A stretch of DNA of 64,000 nucleotides from Myxococcales bacterium (GTDB taxonomy: Bacteria > Myxococcota_A > Polyangia > Polyangiales > Polyangiaceae), in contig CANJCO010000012.1 in NCBI GenBank assembly GCA_947473045.1, positions 1-64,000 of the forward strand, written 5' to 3'. This document shows, in pieces, positions 56,574-64,000 of the stretch (position 1 is the first letter of the stretch; the number at the start of each line of letters is the position of its first letter). Made by a program: the position numbers and the translations under genes. The notes under the pieces are model-generated. The model ran no database searches and was not told the origin of the DNA. It saw only the letters and a list, made by a program, of their open reading frames with translations.

Positions 56574-57404
56574 ATGTCGCTGCGCGAAGAAATCGACGAT
56601 CGCCTCGCGCGCCTCGAGGTGCCGTTCGGCCGGTACGGCGTCGATTCATTCGGCGTGTCGAAGGCCCACCTCGCGAACTTCTATCGCATTTTAGGTGTAC
56701 TCTACAAAGACTACTTCCGGGTGCGCGCGTACGGCGTGCACAACGTGCCGTCCACGGGGCGCGCGATGCTCGTCGGAAACCACTCCGGCGGCGTGGCGAT
56801 CGACGGCGCCATGGTCATCGCGTCGATGTTCTTTGAAATGGAGCCGCCGAGGCTCGCTCAGGGAATGGTCGAGAAATTCATCGGCAAGGTGCCGTTCGCC
56901 TCGGCGTGGTCGTCGCGCGTCGGGCAGTTTACGGGGCTGCCCGAGCACGCGCAGCGACTGCTCGACGACGACCGCCTCCTGATGGTTTTTCCCGAGGGCT
57001 CGCGCGGGACGGCGAAGCTGTACTGGGAGCGGACGAACCTCGTGAATTTCGGCTCGGGGTTCGTGCGCCTCGCGCTTGCGAGCCGCGCGCCCATAGTGCC
57101 GTTTGCGTTCATCGGCGGCGGAGATGCGGTGCCCACCATTTTCAACGCCTACAAGCTCGGCAAGCTGCTCGGAGCTCCCTATGTGCCTCTCACTCCCTAT
57201 TTGGTGCCCCTTCCGCTGCCTGTTCCGCTCGCGGTGCACTATGGGGAGCCCATGATGTTCGAAGGCACCGGCTCGGAAGACGACGCGACGATCGAGCACA
57301 AGGTCGAGCAGGTGAAGTCGCGCGTTGCCGAGCTGATCGCGCAGGGCGAGCGAGCTCGGCGCACGGGCGATGGGCGCCTGCTGCCGCCGCCGAGGCGCGC
57401 ATGA
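56574..57404 (+). CDS. Lysophospholipid acyltransferase (PlsC-like)
   Basis: 276 residues. Acyltransferase block 1 NHSGGVAID near 69 (an NHx4D variant) and block 3 FPEGSRGT near 139. This is the glycerol-phosphate/dihydroxyacetone-phosphate acyltransferase superfamily. It probably remodels phospholipids or acylates another lipid at the membrane. The downstream epimerase gene starts inside its stop codon (ATGA). A GTGTA-CTC-TACAA palindrome is at 56695-56707. Confidence 0.85.
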   Translation: MSLREEIDDRLARLEVPFGRYGVDSFGVSKAHLANFYRILGVLYKDYFRVRAYGVHNVPSTGRAMLVGNHSGGVAIDGAMVIASMFFEMEPPRLAQGMVEKFIGKVPFASAWSSRVGQFTGLPEHAQRLLDDDRLLMVFPEGSRGTAKLYWERTNLVNFGSGFVRLALASRAPIVPFAFIGGGDAVPTIFNAYKLGKLLGAPYVPLTPYLVPLPLPVPLAVHYGEPMMFEGTGSEDDATIEHKVEQVKSRVAELIAQGERARRTGDGRLLPPPRRA

Positions 57405-58327
57405 AGGTCGTCGTTCCGGGCATCTCGGGCCTGCTTGCGCGGCTTGTGGCCGTCGAGCTCGTGCGGGGCGGGCACGAGGTGATCGGCATCGATGCGCGGC
57501 CGTGGCCGGACGCGCCCGCCGGCGTCACGATGCACCTCTTTGACATCCGAAAGCGCGCGGCCGAAGAGGTGTTTCGCACCGCCCGGCCCGACGCCGTCGT
57601 GCACATGGGAACCGTCACGCACCTGCGTGAGCGAAGCCGCGAGCGTTACCGCATCAACCTCGGCGGAACGCGCGCGGTCTTTGATTACTGCCACGCCTAC
57701 GGCGTTCGCCGGGTGGTCTTTGTGGGGCGTCACACGTACTACGGCGCCGACGCGGACTCCCCACTCTACCACACTGAGTCCGAGCCTCCGACCGGCAACG
57801 CGAGCTTTCCCGAGCTCGCCGATCTCGTCGCCGCCGATCTCTACGCAGGCTCTGCGCTGTGGCGCTACCCCGAGCTCGAGACCCTCGTTTTGCGTGCATG
57901 CTACACGCTCGGATCGTCGCACCACGGCACCCTCGCTGCGTTCCTCTCGGGCAAGCGCGTGCCCATGATCCTCGGCTTCGATCCGCTGTTTCAGTTCATG
58001 CACGAGGTCGACGCGGCCCGCGCCATCGTGGCCGCGCTCGAGAGCAACGTGCGCGGCGTCTACAACGTGGCGGGTCCCGATCCGCTGCCGCTGTCGGTCA
58101 TCGTTCGCGCCGCGGGCCGCCAGCCGCTTCCGGTGCCCGAGCCGGTCTTCAATTTCCTGATGGGTCGATTCGGCCTTCCGCGCCTGTCGCCGGGCGCGAT
58201 CGCCCATATCAAGTATCCGATCGTCATCGACGGAAAGCCGTTTCGGCGCGACACGGGGTTCCAGTTTCAGCACGATGCGCGGGACGCGATCGATGATTTT
58301 GCCGCAGAACGAGCGGGTCGCCGATGA
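57401..58327 (+). CDS. NAD-dependent epimerase/dehydratase family protein
   Basis: 308 residues. The N-terminal glycine motif is degenerate ([11 protein letters not shown]) compared with GxxGxxG, and the usual YxxxK is hard to place (a tyrosine lies in GRHTYYGAD). It may thus be a non-catalytic or unusual extended SDR. It is coupled to the PlsC-like gene upstream and overlaps the histidine kinase downstream. A role in lipid head-group or sterol-like chemistry is possible, not shown. A GTGCA-TGC-TACAC palindrome is at 57894-57906. Confidence 0.7.
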   Translation: MKVVVPGISGLLARLVAVELVRGGHEVIGIDARPWPDAPAGVTMHLFDIRKRAAEEVFRTARPDAVVHMGTVTHLRERSRERYRINLGGTRAVFDYCHAYGVRRVVFVGRHTYYGADADSPLYHTESEPPTGNASFPELADLVAADLYAGSALWRYPELETLVLRACYTLGSSHHGTLAAFLSGKRVPMILGFDPLFQFMHEVDAARAIVAALESNVRGVYNVAGPDPLPLSVIVRAAGRQPLPVPEPVFNFLMGRFGLPRLSPGAIAHIKYPIVIDGKPFRRDTGFQFQHDARDAIDDFAAERAGRR

Positions 58328-60512
58328 GGCCGCGAGCGACGAGTCGTCGTCGCTCGTGCGCGCCGGGGTCACGGTGACCGAAGGCCGGTCGACCGGCGTC
58401 CCTCAGGCGGACGTCGAGCTGCTCGAGCGGTCGCCGCTCGCCATGGGAGTCGCTGAGAATCTCGCGCTCGTTTACGCCAACGTGCGCCTGCTCGAGCTGC
58501 TCGGTATCTCGCGTGAGCGAGCCCAGGGCGCGTCGGTGTTCGACTTCGTCGCCAAGGAAGAGCACGGCCGGGTGCTCGAACGGCATGTGCTCCGCGCGCG
58601 TGGCGAGATCGTGCCGGACTCCTATGATGTCACCATTCTGCGGGCGGACGGCACCCTGCGCTTCGGCGAAATCTTTATCGGCCGAGGCGGCCAGGGAGAG
58701 CGCGTCGTCTTTCAGGTGGTCGATCACACCGAGCGACGCGAGCGCTCAGAGTCGCTGCACGCCCTCGCGCGGCTCGGCGCGTCGCTTCAGGCGAGCCGCG
58801 TTGGGCAGCCGGTAAGCACGGCCCTCGTCGACGGGCTGATCTCCCTTGGCGTCGCCTGGGTGCGCCTTCGCCCTGACGGAGACGGACTCGCGATCGAGGA
58901 AATGTCGCTGCCGGGCGAAGCGATCACTGCCTTCGAGGCGGTGCGCGGCGCGCCGGTTGTTGGCGCGCTGGGACAGTGGCTGCCCGAGCTGCTCGAGGCG
59001 TGGACCGACGGCGTCGCGCACATCGACGACCTCCCGCTGGCCACTGCGCGCTTTTTCGCGGATGCTTCGGCGCGAGAAGCCGCCGACATCATGCGGCGTT
59101 GGGGACTGCTCCGCGCCGTTGCGGTGAGGATCGACCATGCGGGGCAGCCGAGCGCGTTGATGCTCCTTGCGGCGCCATGGATCGCGTCGCAGGATCTGCC
59201 TGCGTATTCGCTGTTCGGAACGCAAGTGTCGGCGGCGCTCGACGCCGAGCGCATCATTTGTGACCTGTCGGATCGCAACGCGGAGCTCGCCGCGCTCAAT
59301 CGCATCGCGTCCGATGCGGGAACCGAGCGCGATCTGGGCTCGCTCTTCGCGTCGGCGGCCGAGGAGGTCACGCGCGTTCTGGGTTGCGCTTCGGTAGCGA
59401 TGTATCTGGTCGAGGATGCGCGCGGCACGCCGAGGCTCGCGTTTCGTCATTTCTCCAGCGACTCGTCGCGCGAGCGGTTTGGCGCGGAGTCAGGCGAAGG
59501 CTCGCTCGAGTTCGCGCGTGAGATGATCGCGCTCGGAGCGCCCAGGCTCGTGTCGCGCGCGGAGCAGCCGGTGGGGGCCGCCGCGGGCGACTTTCTCGCC
59601 GCCGCAGCGTCGCTTGCGGTGGTTCCGCTCGTCGCACGGTCGGCGACCACCGGTTTGCTGGTCGGGCTGTTCATGAGGCCGGCGACCGATCGCGATCTGA
59701 AGCTGCTCGAGGCAACGGCCGCGCACCTCGCAGCGTCCGTGAACGCCAAGCAGCTCTTCGATCACCTGCGCTCGAGCTACGCGACCCTCGCGCGCACGCA
59801 ACGCCAGCTCGTTCATCGCGAGCGTCTCGCGGCCATCGGCGAGCTCGCCGCGACCGTCGCGCACGAGGTACGCAACCCCCTCGGTGTCATCTTCAATTCG
59901 GTCGGCGCGCTTCGCCGCGCTGCCGGCAAAAATGAGCAGCTGGGCACGCTGGTCGCGATCCTCGATGAGGAGGCCCACCGCATCAATCACATCGTAGGCG
60001 ACCTCCTGGATTTCGCGCGCCCCACGCTCCCTGCCCTCGAAACCGAAGCGCTCGCCGCCGTGCTGGACGCGGCGGCCGAGGCAGCGCTCGGCGGAGTGCG
60101 CGACGGAATCGAGGTCGAGCGGCGCTACGATCCGGCGTCGCCGCCTGTGCGCATCGACGTTCGCCTGATGCGTCAGGCGCTCGTCAACGTCGTGTCGAAT
60201 GCGCTGCAGGCGATGCCGCAGGGCGGCCGTCTCGGTCTTTCGATCAGTCCGGACGGGGGCGGCGTGAAAGTGAGCGTCTCGGACACCGGCGTAGGCATCG
60301 CGCCCGACGCCCGCGAGCGCATTTTTGAGCCATTTTACACCACGCGCGCGACGGGGACCGGGCTGGGGCTCGCGGTGGTGAAGCGAATCGTCGATGGACA
60401 CCGCGGCGAGATTTCTTTCGATTCGAGCCAGTGCATCGGCACGACGTTCACGATTCGTTTGCCTCGCGATCCCGACGACGCGCAGAGCGTCGACAGCGCG
60501 CGGCTCGGCTGA
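58293..60512 (+). CDS. PAS-GAF sensor histidine kinase
   Basis: 739 residues. A PAS domain at about 45-150 (NLALVYANVRLLELLGISRE), a weakly defined middle, a GAF domain near 325-460, the HisKA box GELAATVAHEVRNPLGV near 520, and an HATPase_c domain with VSDTGVGIAPDARERIF and GTGLGLAVVKRIV. No membrane helix is apparent, so it is a cytoplasmic sensor. The start (MILPQNERV) overlaps the previous gene by 35 nt; a GTG about 60 nt downstream is an alternative. No response regulator is adjacent. Confidence 0.9.
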   Translation: MILPQNERVADEAASDESSSLVRAGVTVTEGRSTGVPQADVELLERSPLAMGVAENLALVYANVRLLELLGISRERAQGASVFDFVAKEEHGRVLERHVLRARGEIVPDSYDVTILRADGTLRFGEIFIGRGGQGERVVFQVVDHTERRERSESLHALARLGASLQASRVGQPVSTALVDGLISLGVAWVRLRPDGDGLAIEEMSLPGEAITAFEAVRGAPVVGALGQWLPELLEAWTDGVAHIDDLPLATARFFADASAREAADIMRRWGLLRAVAVRIDHAGQPSALMLLAAPWIASQDLPAYSLFGTQVSAALDAERIICDLSDRNAELAALNRIASDAGTERDLGSLFASAAEEVTRVLGCASVAMYLVEDARGTPRLAFRHFSSDSSRERFGAESGEGSLEFAREMIALGAPRLVSRAEQPVGAAAGDFLAAAASLAVVPLVARSATTGLLVGLFMRPATDRDLKLLEATAAHLAASVNAKQLFDHLRSSYATLARTQRQLVHRERLAAIGELAATVAHEVRNPLGVIFNSVGALRRAAGKNEQLGTLVAILDEEAHRINHIVGDLLDFARPTLPALETEALAAVLDAAAEAALGGVRDGIEVERRYDPASPPVRIDVRLMRQALVNVVSNALQAMPQGGRLGLSISPDGGGVKVSVSDTGVGIAPDARERIFEPFYTTRATGTGLGLAVVKRIVDGHRGEISFDSSQCIGTTFTIRLPRDPDDAQSVDSARLG

Positions 60513-60562
60513 CGCGGCCCGATACTGGACTTCGCGCCCTGCTTCATGATAAGGGGCGCGCC

Positions 60563-60721
60563 ATGTTGGAGCTGATCAAAAAGGCGCGTGCGGAGCAGGT
60601 TCGTCGCGCAAAGGCTCGCAAGGATCGCGACGACGACGACAACGGCGGCGGCCCGGGACCGTCGGCGTTCGCCGTCTCGACCTGGTTTTCGTTCGGACCC
60701 AAGGGGCCGGCGCTCGCCTGA
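60563..60721 (+). CDS. Small basic/acidic protein of unknown function
   Basis: 52 residues: MLELIKKARAEQVRRAKARK, then an Asp run, a Gly/Pro stretch and FAVSTWFSFGPKGPALA. A good ribosome-binding site (AAGGGG) is 7 nt before the ATG. The charged N-terminus with a coiled-coil-like pattern suggests a partner-binding protein. No family is recognised. It follows the histidine kinase and ends 10 bp before the convergent channel gene. Confidence 0.5.
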   Translation: MLELIKKARAEQVRRAKARKDRDDDDNGGGPGPSAFAVSTWFSFGPKGPALA

Positions 60722-60730
60722 GGCGCGCCC

Positions 60731-61777
60731 TTAGCCCTGGGCGCTCACGAGGGCGCGCAGCCGCGAAACGCCCCCGGCGTCGCCAAGAACGATGAGCGTC
60801 GCGCCGGCTTGGAGCACGTACTCGGGCTCGGGGTTGTAGACGAACGCGCGCGCTTGATCGCGTACGGCGACGACCAGCAGCTTGGTCTCGCGGCGGATCG
60901 GCGCGTCGCGCAGCGCGCGGCCTACGAAGGCCGAGCCGGCGGGGACCTCCACCTCTTCGAGGCGAAGATTTTTGTCTTTGTCGCGAAGCATCTGGTCCAG
61001 AAAATCGTTTACCTCGGGACGAATCAGGTCGCTGGCCATGCGCCGTCCGCCGATCATCGTCGGGCTCACCACGCTCGTCGCCCCGGCTTTGAGCATCTTC
61101 GGAGCCGCCTCGTCTTCGGTGACCTTCGAGACGATGCGCGCCCCGGCGTTGAGGCTCCGCGCGCTCAGCGTGACGTAGAGGTTGTCTTTGTCGTGCGTGA
61201 GCGCCGCGACCACGCCGCGCGCGCGATCGACGCCGGCTTCGAGCAGCACGTGGTCGAGCGTCGCGTCCCCGTGCACGTAGAGCATCTCGCCGTTTTGCAG
61301 CTGCTGCGAGATGTGTTCGAGGTGCTCGCGGTTTTTGTCGATCACCACGAACGGCGTGCGCGTGGCCACCAGCTCCTCGATGACGTGCTTGCCGGTCGAC
61401 CCTGAGCCTGCAACCACGATGTGACCCTTCAGGGCCGCGACCATCTTCCGCATGCGGTTCCTCCGTAGCGCGTTGCCAATGACGCCTTCGACGAGCAGCG
61501 CGGTGACGTTCGCCTGCAGGTAGGCGATCGCACCGACGCCGGTGATGATCAACGCGACGGTGAGCCCGCGCGCGTAGGGCACGTCGCGCATGTCGGCGAG
61601 CTCGCCGAAGCCGACCGTCGAGATGGTGATGACGGTCATGTACAGCGACTCGGTGAGCGACCAGCGGCCGTGGCCGAGCACGTAGAATCCCTCGCCGCCG
61701 GCGGCTACGACGACGAGCATCGCGGCAGACGCGACGCCGAGGCGTCGGAGCGAGTCGGAGGCCGCGGAGAGCTTCAT
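60731..61777 (-). CDS. Two-helix potassium channel with RCK/TrkA domain
   Basis: 348 residues. The first membrane helix, pore loop with selectivity filter TVGFGE near residue 54, and second helix are followed by a TrkA-N/RCK Rossmann domain (VVAGSGSTGKHVIEEL) at about 110-230 and a TrkA-C domain near 260-340. This is the MthK/GsuK layout, gated by ligand or NAD. 7 nt downstream of the EVE gene on the same strand. Confidence 0.9.
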   Translation of the reverse strand: MKLSAASDSLRRLGVASAAMLVVVAAGGEGFYVLGHGRWSLTESLYMTVITISTVGFGELADMRDVPYARGLTVALIITGVGAIAYLQANVTALLVEGVIGNALRRNRMRKMVAALKGHIVVAGSGSTGKHVIEELVATRTPFVVIDKNREHLEHISQQLQNGEMLYVHGDATLDHVLLEAGVDRARGVVAALTHDKDNLYVTLSARSLNAGARIVSKVTEDEAAPKMLKAGATSVVSPTMIGGRRMASDLIRPEVNDFLDQMLRDKDKNLRLEEVEVPAGSAFVGRALRDAPIRRETKLLVVAVRDQARAFVYNPEPEYVLQAGATLIVLGDAGGVSRLRALVSAQG

Positions 61778-61783
61778 CGCGCG

Positions 61784-62197
61784 TCAGAGCTTCGTGCGAG
61801 CGGCGGCGAGGATGACCTTCCACTCGCTGGCGGTCACGGGCGCGACCGACAGGCGGGAGCGCTTGAGCAGCGCCATTTCGGCCAGCGCCGGCATCGCGCG
61901 TACCTGCGCGAGGGTCACGGGGGCGGTGAGCGCCTGGACGGGCGCGAAGTCGACCACGCTCCAGTCCTCGCCGGGCGCGGACGGATCCGGCCGGGCCTCG
62001 CCAGTCACGCGCGCGACGCCGACGAACTCCTTGCCGATGTTCGAGTGGTAAAACAGTGCCAAATCGCCGCGTTTCATGCTGCGCAGATTGTTTCGCGCCT
62101 CGAAGTTGCGCACGCCGTCCCAGCTCGTGTTCTTGTCTGTTACCAGCGCCGAAAACGGGTACTTGTTCGGCTCGCTTTTGATCAACCAGTAAGCCAT
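61784..62197 (-). CDS. EVE-domain protein (THYN1-like)
   Basis: 137 residues, nearly the complete EVE domain: AYWLIKSEPNKYPFSAL, WDGVRNFEARNNLRSMKRGD, FYHSNIGKEFVGVARV. EVE domains bind modified bases in DNA or RNA through a PUA-like pocket. Some bacterial members work in restriction of modified phage DNA, others in RNA metabolism. Upstream of the potassium channel gene on the same strand, with 6 nt between. Confidence 0.93.
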   Translation of the reverse strand: MAYWLIKSEPNKYPFSALVTDKNTSWDGVRNFEARNNLRSMKRGDLALFYHSNIGKEFVGVARVTGEARPDPSAPGEDWSVVDFAPVQALTAPVTLAQVRAMPALAEMALLKRSRLSVAPVTASEWKVILAAARTKL

Positions 62198-62217
62198 CGG
62201 CGAAAAGGATACACGCG

Positions 62218-63093
62218 TTGACTACCTCCGAAGAGCGCAAGATCAATGGCGTTGCCGGCTCCGCGCCGCGCGAGGCTTCCCGCGCCGACCAGCTGCTGTC
62301 GAGCGAGCTCCCCGCGGTTGCGCGCGCTCACATTCGCCTCGCGCGAAAGACCTTCGAGCCGGGCATGGTTGATCGCGGCCTGCGGATCGCGCAGAAGTGG
62401 GTGGGCGCGTCCTGGATTGACGCCTGTACGCGCAACCTGAGGCGCATTCACGGCTTCGATCGCGTAGGCGCGTTCGACCCGGCGAAGAGCTACGTCTGCG
62501 TCGCCAACCACCGAAGCTTCTTCGATCTCTACGTGGTGACCGCCTACCTCGTGAAGCACGGCCTGCTCCCGCACCGGCTGCTGTTTCCGGTGCGCTCGAC
62601 CTTCTTTTACGAGAGCGCAGCGGGCATGGTGGTCAACGGAGCGATGAGCTTCTTCGCGATGTATCCCCCCTTGTTTCGGGAGCGAAGGCTCGCGCACCTC
62701 AACGTGGCGAGCCTCGACGAAATCGGTCGGCTGCTCTCCGGGCCGGGCGTGTTCGTGGGGCTGCATCCCGAAGGAACGCGCGGCAAGGACGACGATCCGT
62801 ACGCGCTGCTCCCGGCCCGCAGCGGCGTTGGACGCATCATTCACCAGTCGGGCGCGACCGTCATTCCGGTGTTCATCAACGGGCTCGGAAACGGCCTCGC
62901 GAAGCAGGTCGCAGGTAACTTTACGGGCAAGGGAGAGCCGATCAACGTGGTCTTCGGCGCGCCGGTCGACTTTGGCGATCTCCGCGATCGGCCCGCGAGC
63001 CCGCGCGTGTTCAAGCAGGTCAGCGAGAGCTCGCTCGAGGCCGTCCGCAGGCTCGGTGAAGAAGAGCGGGCGCTTCGCGCAAACGCGACCTGA
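62218..63093 (+). CDS. 1-acyl-sn-glycerol-3-phosphate acyltransferase-like protein
   Basis: 291 residues from a TTG start (TTSEERKING). Acyltransferase motif NHRSFFDLY near 95 and block 3 HPEGTRGKDD near 183, typical of PlsC-type enzymes. A second lysophospholipid acyltransferase within 6 kb. Divergent from the EVE gene with about 20 bp between starts. The stop TGA abuts the minus-strand stop of the last gene. Confidence 0.83.
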   Translation: MTTSEERKINGVAGSAPREASRADQLLSSELPAVARAHIRLARKTFEPGMVDRGLRIAQKWVGASWIDACTRNLRRIHGFDRVGAFDPAKSYVCVANHRSFFDLYVVTAYLVKHGLLPHRLLFPVRSTFFYESAAGMVVNGAMSFFAMYPPLFRERRLAHLNVASLDEIGRLLSGPGVFVGLHPEGTRGKDDDPYALLPARSGVGRIIHQSGATVIPVFINGLGNGLAKQVAGNFTGKGEPINVVFGAPVDFGDLRDRPASPRVFKQVSESSLEAVRRLGEEERALRANAT

Positions 63094-64000
63094 TCAGGGC
63101 GTGGGCGCTCCGGCGTCGGCGGGCGCGGAGACGTGCGGACGCGTCATGTCTTCGAACGCGCCGGTTTCGAGATCGAGCGCGCCCGGAGCCCATACGCTCG
63201 CCGGCGCGCGCACGGTGTCGTCGCACGTCTCGACCACCTTCGCGCCGGGCACGAAGTTGCGGAAGCACAGCACCGGCGCCCCCTGGAAGCGGTCGTCCAC
63301 GTAGGTGACGGCGACGGCGTAGCGGGATTTGGGGGCCGGCCGCAGGGTCACCTGCTCGAGCGATCCGACGGACTTGATGTCGCACCACGGCTTCGGGGCG
63401 GCCAGCGTGCAGTCCGCCCGGCGCGACAGGTCGGTGACGTGCAGCTCGTATCGAGGAAACGTTGACGGGTCGTCCTTCGGGTCGAACTTCGTCCAACCCA
63501 GTTGCAATACCGTTGCACCTGGCGGTGGGGCCACTTCGATCGTGGCCTGCGCCCGGCCCTGCTTGTCCTGACTGTCCGAAACTTCGAGGCCGATCGCGTA
63601 GGATCCGAACGCGTCGAGCGTGAGCTTTGCGCGAAGGGCGCCGGGCTCGATCGCCAGCTGGGTGAATGAGCTCGTCGGCAGGGCGCGCAGCCCCCAGTTG
63701 CGGCCCGTGACCACGCCGCTGTCGACCGACACCTTCGTGCCATCGCACTCGACCGCGGCGCCCGGTGCCGCTTGAAGCTTTCCGGTGCCCACCGTCTGAC
63801 CTTCGACCTTGCACGTCACGACCACGTCAGGGGCGCGTCCGCAGCTGTCTTCGAGCTCCCGGCTCACGTGCACCATCACGTCGAGGTCGGTCGCGGGGAG
63901 GGTCACGATGTCGCTTCGCGGCGCGCTCCGCGGCGGAGGGGCCTTGCACTTGCGCCCGGGGAGGGTCTCGTCGACGTAGACGTGAAGCGTGCGTCCCGTC
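63094..64000 (-). CDS. Exported or lipoprotein-like protein, 5' end beyond the window
   Basis: At least 302 residues visible. The frame stays open through the right edge, where TGRTLHVYVDETLPGRKCKA continues upstream of an internal GTG, so the N-terminus is missing. The visible part is beta-rich with paired cysteines (RAPDVVVTCKVEG, DCTLAAPKPWCD, VLCFRNF) and PKD/Ig-like strand repeats, ending Ala/Pro-rich. Likely secreted or surface; no family is assigned. Confidence 0.7.
   Translation of the reverse strand, partial: TGRTLHVYVDETLPGRKCKAPPPRSAPRSDIVTLPATDLDVMVHVSRELEDSCGRAPDVVVTCKVEGQTVGTGKLQAAPGAAVECDGTKVSVDSGVVTGRNWGLRALPTSSFTQLAIEPGALRAKLTLDAFGSYAIGLEVSDSQDKQGRAQATIEVAPPPGATVLQLGWTKFDPKDDPSTFPRYELHVTDLSRRADCTLAAPKPWCDIKSVGSLEQVTLRPAPKSRYAVAVTYVDDRFQGAPVLCFRNFVPGAKVVETCDDTVRAPASVWAPGALDLETGAFEDMTRPHVSAPADAGAPTP

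Overview
The window is about 70% G+C and densely packed on both strands, with many 1-4 nt start/stop overlaps. Its gene content points to a myxobacterium (Myxococcota, probably Polyangiales). Indicators are a MYXO-CTERM-like sorting tail, an MXAN_2562-type outer-membrane barrel, a Ser/Thr kinase with a PEGA-like tail, an AgmX/GltJ-like zinc-ribbon/GYF protein, a DUF4388 protein, many lipoproteins and an OmpA protein with calcium-binding thrombospondin-3 repeats. I see no rRNA, tRNA, CRISPR array, transposase or prophage.

Layout. 1-148: five consecutive perfect hairpins. 153-9014 (minus): a surface-polysaccharide operon read right to left: gmhA, gmhB, acyltransferase, transaldolase-like aldolase, sugar-nucleotide epimerase, GT39-like membrane protein, two methyltransferases and a methyltransferase/GT2 fusion. 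It makes a heptose precursor but has no heptose kinase or nucleotidyltransferase here. 9095-14535: a TatA-like miniprotein, a receiver/DUF4388/J-domain fusion, a ClpA-type unfoldase and a small lipoprotein. 14590-19629: a TetR regulator with its probable promoter/operator, a membrane-fusion protein and an RND pump. 19637-26000: aminotransferase, exported proteins, 5'-3' exonuclease, NtrC-type regulator, CheX. 25962-32839: TPR lipoprotein, DUF58, BatA-like VWA protein, lipoprotein, HutF-like deiminase. 32907-34002: a FliA-type sigma factor beside an orphan type III secretion inner-rod (SctI-like) gene.

34033-45318 (plus) is a coupled run: mnmA, secreted protein, TPR protein, Ser/Thr kinase, lipoprotein, rRNA uracil methyltransferase, CxxC miniprotein, tilS, ftsH. 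RNA modification and protein quality control genes are interleaved with envelope genes. 45319-45690 holds a terminator, seven 22-bp tandem repeats and an opposing terminator. 45691-64000 carries envelope and signalling genes: OmpA/TSP3, two zinc-ribbon membrane proteins, CAP protein, VIT1-like transporter, tetra-haem lipoprotein, VWA lipoprotein, two lysophospholipid acyltransferases, epimerase, PAS-GAF histidine kinase, potassium channel, EVE protein and a lipoprotein-like gene cut by the right edge.

The most unusual signals are not genes. Two dispersed interrupted palindromes are far commoner than base composition predicts. TGACC-N4-GGTCA has 9 exact copies, six of them inside genes and all six in one reading phase, the others on or beside stop codons. 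TGYA-N3-TRCA has at least 18 copies, one in each of 18 different genes. With the 22-bp array and the hairpin cluster at the left edge, they suggest an undescribed layer of sequence-specific DNA organisation or recognition in this genome. All counts come from reading by eye.
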